From JADLGL01 sp963823045 (GTDB lineage Bacteria; Pseudomonadota; Alphaproteobacteria; Rhizobiales; Kaistiaceae), in contig CAWGKA010000003.1 in NCBI GenBank assembly GCA_963823045.1, positions 186,001 to 250,000 of the forward strand: DNA of 64,000 nucleotides, read 5' to 3'. Made by a program: the position numbers and the translations under genes. Numbering within the stretch: position 1 is the stretch's first letter; each line of letters begins with the position of its first letter. The notes beneath the pieces were generated by a model, which saw only the letters and a list, made by a program, of their open reading frames with translations, was not told the DNA's origin and searched no databases. Positions 58,065 to 64,000 of the stretch are shown piece by piece.

Positions 58065-58907
58065 ATGCCTATCGACATCAGGCACATGAGCATCGAGGAT
58101 CTTCGCCTGGCCCTGTCCTGGGCCGCGGCGGAGGGCTGGAATCCGGGCATTGACGATGCCGAGCCGTTCTACGCCGCCGATCCCGGCGGTTTCCTCATGG
58201 GCTGGATGGACGGCCAGCCGATCGTTTCAATCTCGGCGGTCGCCTATGGCGGCCTGTTCGGCTTCATCGGCCTCTACATTTGCGCACCGGAATGGCGCGG
58301 CCACGCGCTGGGCACCATGCTCGCCCGCGCGGCGCTGGAGCGCGTTGCCGATCGGCCCACTGGCCTCGACGGCGTTGTCGAACGGATCGACAATTATGCC
58401 CGCCTCGGCTTTGCCTTCGCGCATCAGAATCTACGCTTCGGCGGGGCGGCGAACGTGGAGGCGCCGGAGGACGCTCGTATTCGGGCGATCGACGCCGCGC
58501 TGCTGCCCGCCGTGCTCGCCGCCGATGCGCATTTCTTTCAGGCACCAAGGCGCTCTTTCCTCCAATCCTGGCTGGCGCCGTGCGACAGCCGCCTCGGTCT
58601 CGCGATCGTCGACGACGGCGTTGTGACCGGCTATGGCGTCATCCGCGATTGCCGGGAGGGCGCCAAGATCGGACCACTGTTTGCCGCGTCCGCGGTGGAT
58701 GCCGACAAGCTGTTCTGCGCCCTCGCCTCGCGTCGTCCTGATGGTCCTGTGTTCCTCGACGTCCCGGAGCCAAACGGCGATGCCCTGGCGCTGACGGAAC
58801 GCTACGGCCTCACGGTCCAGTTCGAGACGGCCCGTATGTATCGCGGCACCGCACCTGAGCTTCCGCTGCAGCAGACATTCGGCATCACGAGCTTCGAGCT
58901 TGGTTAG
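58065..58907 (+). CDS. GNAT-family N-acetyltransferase
   Basis: A 280-residue protein with an N-terminal GNAT domain (EDLRLALSWAAAEGWNPGID; FIGLYICAPEWRGHALGTML, the acetyl-CoA loop RGHALG) and a C-terminal second acetyltransferase-like domain (LGLAIVDDGVVTGYGVIRD; GPLFAASAVDADKLF; FLDVPEPNGDALALTERYGL). This two-domain form matches YitH/HsdM-type GNATs. The substrate is unknown. It overlaps the nrsF stop by four bases. Confidence 0.85.
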   Translation: MPIDIRHMSIEDLRLALSWAAAEGWNPGIDDAEPFYAADPGGFLMGWMDGQPIVSISAVAYGGLFGFIGLYICAPEWRGHALGTMLARAALERVADRPTGLDGVVERIDNYARLGFAFAHQNLRFGGAANVEAPEDARIRAIDAALLPAVLAADAHFFQAPRRSFLQSWLAPCDSRLGLAIVDDGVVTGYGVIRDCREGAKIGPLFAASAVDADKLFCALASRRPDGPVFLDVPEPNGDALALTERYGLTVQFETARMYRGTAPELPLQQTFGITSFELG

Positions 58908-59557
58908 AAGGCGGCACCTGGTCGCCGGACGAGCGCAACAGCGCCGAGTAGGGCAGACAGGGCGACAAAGACGAGCGCGCCGCCGACATGCCAGACCAGA
59001 ACCATCAGACTGAGGTCCTGGGCGTGGAAGGTCTGCAGCGCCAGATTGGCGACAGCGGCGACGGCAAGCCCGCCCAGACAGGCCGTCATATGCGGGCGAA
59101 CGGACAGCCCGCGCCGCAGCATGAGGAGCAACGCCATCGCCGGTATCACGCCGACGACGAACATCGGTCCGAGGCAGGTCCAATCCGGGCTCAGGACAAG
59201 CCCCGCGTCACCGAGAAGCTGCCAGTCCTGCAGGCAGCCGAGGCCGACCGTGCCGATCCAGACCGCCAGCGGGACCAAGGGCACGATCTCCCAAATGCGG
59301 CGCCGGGCGGGAATGGAGCTGCTGAAGGCGCCGAGAGCGGCGGCGATTGCCGTGGCCGCCGTCGCAAGCTGAGCAACCCAATAGGTGGCGTTGCGGCCGG
59401 TGGCGACAGTGCCATGAGGACCGAAAATGAGGGCCACGGCGACGACGAAGCAGGCCGACAAGGCGAGCCAAAGAATGGCTCGTCTGAAAGGCGAGCGCAG
59501 CGGCGCGACCGGAGCTGCGCCGCGTGCGAGTTGATCGATCAGCTGCGACGTTTCCAC
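58904..59557 (-). CDS. nrsF: NrsF-type anti-sigma factor (DUF1109)
   Basis: A 217-residue protein with about six membrane helices and an N-terminal cytoplasmic part. It has the two conserved cysteines reported for NrsF of Caulobacter, here in WTCLGP and TACLGG. NrsF holds SigF at the membrane and releases it under heavy-metal or oxidative stress. It overlaps the end of the sigma gene, confirming the pair. Confidence 0.85.
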   Translation of the reverse strand: METSQLIDQLARGAAPVAPLRSPFRRAILWLALSACFVVAVALIFGPHGTVATGRNATYWVAQLATAATAIAAALGAFSSSIPARRRIWEIVPLVPLAVWIGTVGLGCLQDWQLLGDAGLVLSPDWTCLGPMFVVGVIPAMALLLMLRRGLSVRPHMTACLGGLAVAAVANLALQTFHAQDLSLMVLVWHVGGALVFVALSALLGAVALVRRPGAAF

Positions 59558-60117
59558 GATGCCGGTTCCTTGTTGAGCATATCGCGCAGCGTTTTGATCG
59601 CCCGGTGCACGGAGACTTTCAGCGATGTTTCGGAGGAGCCGGTCGCGGCAGCCGCCTCCTTCAATGTCATTTCTCGCAGCTTCAACAGCTCGACGGCGCG
59701 ACGTTGGCCGGCGGGGAGCGTGGCAATCGCAGCAGCGAGTTCCTGCGGATCGCCGAATCCCTCCACGAACAAGTTCGTCTCGGCGAACGCTGAGGTTTCA
59801 GGCAAATTGGCGGTGCCAAACTCGTGCTTGTTCCGGCGCGCCCCCTTCCTTGCCGCATCGGCAAAGCGATAGCGAAGGATTGTCACCAGCCAAGGCAGGA
59901 ACGGACGGTCGGGATCATAGGTCGCGCGCGCGGCATGAACCGACAACAGGACGTCCTGAACGAGGTCTTCCCGGTCCGCAGGCTGAAGGTAGGGGCGCTC
60001 CGCGCCCAGCTTCCGACGTATCACCGCGGCCGCCTTGGCCAATAGCGACCGATAGGCGGCTTCGTCTCCGCCTTGAGCCAATCGCATGAGGTTTCTGAAC
60101 TCGTCGTCCTGCGCCAC
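59539..60117 (-). CDS. ECF sigma factor, SigF-type
   Basis: A 192-residue extracytoplasmic-function sigma factor. Region 2: DREDLVQDVLLSVHAARATYDPDRPFLPWLVTI (positions continue as RYRFADAARK); region 4: LPAGQRRAVELLKLREMTLK and ETSLKVSVHRAIKTLR. GTG at 60115-60117 with a GGAG-like site is preferred; longer starts are possible. It is paired with an NrsF gene and read divergently from the cytochrome P460 gene, which carries a matching promoter. Confidence 0.9.
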   Translation of the reverse strand: MAQDDEFRNLMRLAQGGDEAAYRSLLAKAAAVIRRKLGAERPYLQPADREDLVQDVLLSVHAARATYDPDRPFLPWLVTILRYRFADAARKGARRNKHEFGTANLPETSAFAETNLFVEGFGDPQELAAAIATLPAGQRRAVELLKLREMTLKEAAAATGSSETSLKVSVHRAIKTLRDMLNKEPASWKRRS

Positions 60118-60153
60118 CTGCCCAGCTCCAGCGCGTTTCCGCGTCCCGACGAT

Positions 60154-60179
60154 GTAACCTTTCACGCTTCCCAGTCGAA
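60154..60179 (+). promoter_or_regulatory. Candidate SigF-type promoter of the cytochrome P460 gene
   Basis: GTAACC (60154-60159), exactly 16 bases, CGAA (60176-60179). This is the consensus I recall for the SigF regulon of Caulobacter. It lies between the sigma gene and the cytochrome gene, pointing at the latter, 83 bases before its ATG. Confidence 0.65.
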
Positions 60180-60262
60180 CTCCATAGCGATCCGACCGGT
60201 CAGAACGCTGCTCGTGGCGAGCGCGCGGCGACGATCGAACACGGCAATGGAGGGAAGTCAGA

Positions 60263-60817
60263 ATGAAGCGCAAAGCGAGGATTGCTACGGCGGGAGCGGC
60301 CGTCGGCGCGATGGTGGCCGGAGCCCTGTACGTGACCGGCGCCGTCGGTCAAATGGGGTTCGGCACCCAGGCCGATGTCGAATACGCCAACAACCTCTGG
60401 GCGGCCCTCGAGGACGCTCATCTCGTCGGTGATCGCGTCATCCACGGCACGTTCTATCAGGGCACCGAACCGCATGGCGCCGTGTTGGAGACGCTGTTCG
60501 CCGACATCACGATGGACGGCGTGACGGCGCCGCTCGTCATCAAGCGGAATTACGGTCCGGCCGGGGTCGATCCGGATGTGGTCGCCGACGACCCGACAGC
60601 GCATCTCGGCGCTATCACGGTGATGTATCAGCGGCCCGGGTTCAATCCGGACAACAATGACTGGTTCTGGATCAAGTTCTTGCCGGACGGCACCCTCGAT
60701 CTTGCCGACGGCACGCCGATGGCGGGCAATGTCGGCGGCTGCATCGGCTGCCATCAGGGCGCGCCGGGCAACGACTTCATCTTCACCACGGACCGGCCCA
60801 TGCACCCAGCGATGTGA
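60263..60817 (+). CDS. Cytochrome P460 family protein
   Basis: A 184-residue exported c-type cytochrome. The signal sequence (AAVGAMVAGALYVTGAVGQ) is followed by the P460 domain: HGTFYQGTEPHGAVLETLF, VMYQRPGFNPDNNDWFWIKF, and NVGGCIGCHQGAPGNDFIFT with Cys160, Cys163 and His164 as the haem site. P460 cytochromes oxidise hydroxylamine or NO; many family members are of unknown role. The ATG follows GGAGGGA. It appears to be controlled by the adjacent ECF sigma factor. Confidence 0.9.
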   Translation: MKRKARIATAGAAVGAMVAGALYVTGAVGQMGFGTQADVEYANNLWAALEDAHLVGDRVIHGTFYQGTEPHGAVLETLFADITMDGVTAPLVIKRNYGPAGVDPDVVADDPTAHLGAITVMYQRPGFNPDNNDWFWIKFLPDGTLDLADGTPMAGNVGGCIGCHQGAPGNDFIFTTDRPMHPAM

Positions 60818-60873
60818 CGTCGTTGGTCTGCGCGGGCTCCCCCATCCCCCGGGGCGTTCATCCGCGCAATCGC

Positions 60874-60917
60874 CCAACAGTCGCTTCGACAATGAAACGC
60901 ATCGAAGCGACTGTTGG
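60874..60917. repeat. Perfect 16-bp inverted repeat after the cytochrome P460 gene
   Basis: CCAACAGTCGCTTCGA at 60874-60889 is repeated inverted as TCGAAGCGACTGTTGG at 60902-60917 around a 12-base loop. It lies 57 bases after the P460 stop, with no T-run. It would make a very stable RNA hairpin; an operator or element end is possible. Confidence 0.8.
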
Positions 60918-61023
60918 CATTCCGCATTAACGCAAATCGGCCGCGGCGCGACCAGCGGTTGCCGTAGGCGCCTTGCCGTTCTACTATTCCACTAGTTTTG
61001 TAACTCATTTTGCGGGTGCTGAG

Positions 61024-61479
61024 ATGCGTAAGAGTGCTGTCCTTCTTCTGCCGGCCTTCCTTGCCGGCTGCGTCGTCGTTCCCGGCGGTGTGATCCCCAA
61101 CCCCAACCTGCCGGCGACATACGGCACGGTGTCCCATTCGCCGGCGCAGTCCCAAAGCTTCTCGCTCCAGGCCGGCGGCAATGCTGCGGCAGGTTCGGTG
61201 CAGTCCGGCTGTCCCGGCTTCGTTGCCCAGGCTCCCGACGTCAGCATCAACAACCAGACGCTTGCAGGCATCATCGCTCTCGACATCGCCGCCACGTCGT
61301 CGAGCGACACGACGCTGCTCGTCCATACGCCCGACGGCGCCTGGCTGTGTGACGACGATTCCGGCCCCGGCTTCAACCCGGCCATCCACATCACCGGACC
61401 GGTCAACGGCCAATATGACATCTGGGTGGGTACACGTTCGCCCGGTCCGCTCCCGAACGCCACGCTACGCGTCTACTAA
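61024..61479 (+). CDS. Small lipoprotein, unknown function
   Basis: A 151-residue protein with a lipoprotein signal ending LAGC (lipobox at residues about 13-16, Cys16). The mature part has SPAQSQSFSLQAGGNAAAGS and ends with DSGPGFNPAIHITGP and YDIWVGTRSPG, resembling pre-peptidase/beta-sandwich 'DUF' domains of secreted proteins. Not assigned to a family. Confidence 0.7.
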   Translation: MRKSAVLLLPAFLAGCVVVPGGVIPNPNLPATYGTVSHSPAQSQSFSLQAGGNAAAGSVQSGCPGFVAQAPDVSINNQTLAGIIALDIAATSSSDTTLLVHTPDGAWLCDDDSGPGFNPAIHITGPVNGQYDIWVGTRSPGPLPNATLRVY

Positions 61480-61513
61480 ACGTCGCAGCCGGCCGCCTAG
61501 AGGCGAAATCAGT

Positions 61514-61539
61514 GCGTCCGGTCGCAGCCGGCCGGACGC
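61514..61539. terminator. Hairpin between the lipoprotein and the small membrane protein genes
   Basis: GCGTCCGG pairs with CCGGACGC around a ten-base loop in the gap between convergent genes. No T-run is present. Confidence 0.4.
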
Positions 61540-61549
61540 GACGCCGGGG

Positions 61550-61684
61550 TCACGCCAGGCTGATAATTGCCCATAGGATCAAGGCCGCGGCGACAAGCGC
61601 AAGGGCCACGACCACGCGCCCGCGCTGAATGCGGCCGTAGGCCCTCCAGGCCCTCAGACGGCGATCGTCGCCAGTTTCGTTCAT
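61550..61684 (-). CDS. 44-residue single-helix membrane protein
   Basis: ATG at 61682-61684 to TGA at 61550-61552. The product has a charged N-terminus (MNETGDDRRLRAWRAYGR) and one hydrophobic helix (VVVALALVAAALILWAIIS). An AGAGCGG site precedes the start. It fits the pattern of small inner-membrane proteins; the function is unknown. Confidence 0.5.
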   Translation of the reverse strand: MNETGDDRRLRAWRAYGRIQRGRVVVALALVAAALILWAIISLA

Positions 61685-61755
61685 CCGCTCTTCGTTGTTG
61701 GCTCGACGCGATCGAGTCCGCTAAGCTGCCACGAAAAGTGGCAGGGGAGGAAGCA

Positions 61756-62208
61756 ATGCAGGTCCGGGATCATCTCGCCGAGGCAAGCAAACGACTTGTG
61801 ACGGTAACCGCGGATCTCAACGTCAGAGAGGCGGCCGCCCATCTCGCCGATCCTGGCATCGATCTGCTTACGGTCGTTGACGACGATGGGGTCATGGCCG
61901 GGATCGTGACGGACTCTGACATCGTCAAATGGGTCGCGAGCCGGCAGTCGCCGCTCGATACGCTCGATGTCACCGTCGGTGACCTGATGACGAAAGTGGT
62001 CTTCTCCTGTCGGCCCGATCAGTCGCTGGCCAGCGTCGTTGGCCGCGCCGCCGACCGCGGACTGAAGCACTTCCCCATTGTCGATGAAGGCAACAAGCCG
62101 ATCGGCGTTGTCTACATCCAGCGCGCCCTCCTCGCGCTCGACAAGGAAAACCAGCTCTCGGCACAGCACCTGCTGGATTATATCGGCGGCGCCGGCAATC
62201 GCTGGTAG
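61756..62208 (+). CDS. CBS-domain pair protein
   Basis: A 150-residue protein of two CBS motifs: VTVTADLNVREAAAHLADPG with TVVDDDGVMAGIVTDSDIVK, and DLMTKVVFSCRPDQSL with FPIVDEGNKPIGVVYIQRAL. Stand-alone CBS pairs sense adenylates or similar ligands. ATG at 61756 follows GGGGAGGAAG. No partner domain is attached. Confidence 0.9.
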   Translation: MQVRDHLAEASKRLVTVTADLNVREAAAHLADPGIDLLTVVDDDGVMAGIVTDSDIVKWVASRQSPLDTLDVTVGDLMTKVVFSCRPDQSLASVVGRAADRGLKHFPIVDEGNKPIGVVYIQRALLALDKENQLSAQHLLDYIGGAGNRW

Positions 62209-62255
62209 CGCGACGGCCAGCGCGCGACCCGGAGGCCGCGCGCGGGAATTGTCGG

Positions 62256-64000
62256 CTAGGCGAGGTCGAAGCGGTCGGCGTTCATGACCTTCGCCCACGC
62301 TGCTACGAAGTCGCTGACGAATTTCGTACCGGCGTCGGAAGCGCCATAGACTTCGGCAAGGGCGCGGAGCTCCGAGTTCGAACCGAAGACAAGGTCGACG
62401 CGGCTACCCGTCCACTTCTGCGCCCCGCTCTTGCGGTCGTGTCCTTCGAAGACGTCTTCGTCGTCAGTCGCCTTCCACTCCGTCCCCATGTCGAGGACGT
62501 TGACAAAGAAGTCGTTGGTCAGCGCGCCCTTGCGCGTCGTGAAGACGCCGAGCTCGGACCCGCCGTAGTTGCCGCCAAGGACGCGCATGCCGCCGACGAG
62601 GACGGTCATCTCAGGCGCGGTCAGCGTCAGGAGTTGGGCCCTGTCGACCAGCAGTTCCTCTGCGGACACGGCGAAGCGGTCCTTGAGGTAGTTGCGGAAG
62701 CCGTCGGCGACCGGCTCGAGATAGCCCATGGCCTCGACATCGGTCTGTTCCTGCGAGGCATCGGTGCGGCCCGGCGAGAACGGCACGGTCACGTCGTGAC
62801 CGGCCGCCTTGGCTGCCGCCTCCACCGCGGCCGAACCGCCAAGGACGATCAGATCGGCGAGCGAGACCTTCTTGCCGCCTGCCGCGCTCGCGTTGAACGC
62901 CTTCTGGATGCCCTCGAGCGCTTTGAGCACCTTGGCAAGCTGGTCGGGCTGATTGACCTCCCAATCCTTCTGGGGCGCCAGGCGAATGCGCGCGCCGTTT
63001 GCGCCGCCGCGCTTGTCGGAGCCGCGGAACGTGGCGGCCGACGCCCAGGCGGTCTGCACCAGCTCGGAGACTGAAAGACCCGAGGCGAGGATCTTCGCCT
63101 TTAGATCGGCGATATCGGCCTTGTCGACCAACGGATGATCGACAGTGGGAACCGGATCCTGCCAGATCAGCTCCTCGGCCGGGACCTCGGGGCCGAGATA
63201 GCGGGCGCGCGGACCCATGTCGCGATGCGTGAGCTTGAACCAAGCGCGAGCGAAGGCGTCCGCAAATTCATTTGGATTCTCATAGAACCGCCGCGAGATC
63301 TTCTCGTAGGCCGGGTCGACCCGGAGCGACAGGTCGGTGGTCAACATGGTCGGTGCGTGATGCTTCGAAGGATCGAAGGCATCCGGGATTGTCGCCACGT
63401 CGCCCTTGGCCTTCCACTGCTTGGCACCGGCCGGGCTGGCAGTGAGTTCCCATTCGTAGCCGAACAAATTGTCGAAGAAGCCGCTGCCCCATTTGGTCGG
63501 CGTCGTCGTCCAGGTGACTTCCGGGCCGCCGGTGATCGCGTCGGCACCGACGCCGCTGCCATGGCCGCTTTTCCAGCCGAGGCCCATCTCCTCCATCGGC
63601 GCCGCCTCGGGCTCTGGGCCGACCAGCGAAGCATCGCCCGCGCCGTGTGTCTTGCCGAAGGTGTGGCCGCCGGCGATGAGAGCGACGGTCTCTTCGTCAT
63701 TCATCGCCATGCGCTTGAAGGTCTCGCGAATGTCGGTCGCGGCGGCAAGCGGGTCCGGATTGCCGTTCGGCCCTTCCGGATTCACATAGATAAGGCCCAT
63801 CTGCACCGCAGCCAGTGGGTCCTCGAGGTCGCGGTCGCCGCTGTAGCGCTCGTCGTCGAGCCAGCGCTTCTCCATGCCCCAATAGACGACCTCGTCCGGC
63901 TCCCACACATCCGGGCGCCCACCGGCAAAGCCGAAGGTCTTGAAGCCCATGGTCTCCAGCGCGACGTTGCCGGCGAGGATCATCAGATCGGCCCAGGAAA
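62256..64000 (-). CDS. katG: Catalase-peroxidase (partial, C-terminal part)
   Basis: Five hundred and eighty or so residues of a bifunctional catalase-peroxidase; the start lies beyond the right edge. The proximal haem ligand His is in LIAGGHTFGKTHGAG. The Tyr and Met of the Met-Tyr-Trp adduct are in IYVNPEGPN and FKRMAMND; the Trp and distal His are outside the window. The C-terminal non-haem repeat is present and complete (ending MNADRFDLA). The enzyme disposes of hydrogen peroxide. Confidence 0.95.
   Translation of the reverse strand, partial: SWADLMILAGNVALETMGFKTFGFAGGRPDVWEPDEVVYWGMEKRWLDDERYSGDRDLEDPLAAVQMGLIYVNPEGPNGNPDPLAAATDIRETFKRMAMNDEETVALIAGGHTFGKTHGAGDASLVGPEPEAAPMEEMGLGWKSGHGSGVGADAITGGPEVTWTTTPTKWGSGFFDNLFGYEWELTASPAGAKQWKAKGDVATIPDAFDPSKHHAPTMLTTDLSLRVDPAYEKISRRFYENPNEFADAFARAWFKLTHRDMGPRARYLGPEVPAEELIWQDPVPTVDHPLVDKADIADLKAKILASGLSVSELVQTAWASAATFRGSDKRGGANGARIRLAPQKDWEVNQPDQLAKVLKALEGIQKAFNASAAGGKKVSLADLIVLGGSAAVEAAAKAAGHDVTVPFSPGRTDASQEQTDVEAMGYLEPVADGFRNYLKDRFAVSAEELLVDRAQLLTLTAPEMTVLVGGMRVLGGNYGGSELGVFTTRKGALTNDFFVNVLDMGTEWKATDDEDVFEGHDRKSGAQKWTGSRVDLVFGSNSELRALAEVYGASDAGTKFVSDFVAAWAKVMNADRFDLA

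Noticed and set aside
1..64000. CRISPR arrays, insertion sequences, prophage or attachment sites
   Set aside because: No regularly spaced direct repeats, transposase, integrase or phage genes are visible anywhere in the window.

Overview
The window is GC-rich DNA from an alphaproteobacterium, probably of the Hyphomicrobiales or a neighbouring order. I infer this from gene content and protein style (ba3-type oxidase, GckA-type glycerate kinase, an NrsF/ECF sigma pair, lanthanide-type PQQ dehydrogenases), not from a search. Most genes are complete, but at least seventeen carry one or more one-base frameshifts in otherwise well-conserved frames. A draft or long-read consensus with residual indels is the simplest explanation, so I annotate such loci as single genes with frameshifts.

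Layout. 1-1280 (minus): end of a ba3-type cytochrome oxidase operon (subunits I and II and a small subunit) and tRNA-Leu(TAA). 1320-4273: a CinA-like protein, methionine aminopeptidase, RadC and a DHFR-like reductase. 4381-7840 (minus): pyruvate carboxylase. 8143-18480 (plus): one long glycolate/glyoxylate operon, gcl-hyi-glxR-(glycosyltransferase-like)-gckA-glcDEF, which would carry glycolate to 2-phosphoglycerate. 18488-26495 (minus): a MoxR/DUF58/von Willebrand factor A operon.

26898-50364 is the accessory heart of the window, a periplasmic PQQ-alcohol-dehydrogenase island. It holds three related quinoprotein dehydrogenases (27501, 44857 and 48418), all with the Asp-X-Asp signature of lanthanide-dependent enzymes. 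With them are a cytochrome c, a XoxJ-like binding protein, two PQQ-system-type substrate-binding proteins, a Cys-less cupredoxin-like protein, a YVTN beta-propeller, an Asp-rich secreted helical protein, an ABC exporter, and a second copy of the cytochrome c fused to an allene-oxide-cyclase-like barrel. The minus-strand order binding protein / exported / exported / exported / ATPase / permease (37890 to 31933) matches what I recall of the lanthanide-utilisation cluster lutA-lutF of Methylorubrum. A cobalamin riboswitch controls a FecCD-type importer (39446-43123) inside the island. Quinone oxidoreductase and panD lie between the dehydrogenase copies.

51049-64000: a DUF2127 membrane protein, a DUF1501/DUF1800 pair, an ABC exporter, a secreted protein, an orphan TRAP-type binding protein, a GNAT-like protein, an ECF sigma factor with its NrsF anti-sigma, a cytochrome P460 gene behind what looks like a SigF-type promoter, a lipoprotein, a 44-residue membrane peptide, a CBS-domain protein and the 3' part of katG.

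Working together: a periplasmic quinoprotein that oxidises short alcohols or diols, feeding glycolate to GlcDEF and the Gcl route, with pyruvate carboxylase for anaplerosis, would make a coherent ethylene glycol/C2 assimilation region. That link is inference.
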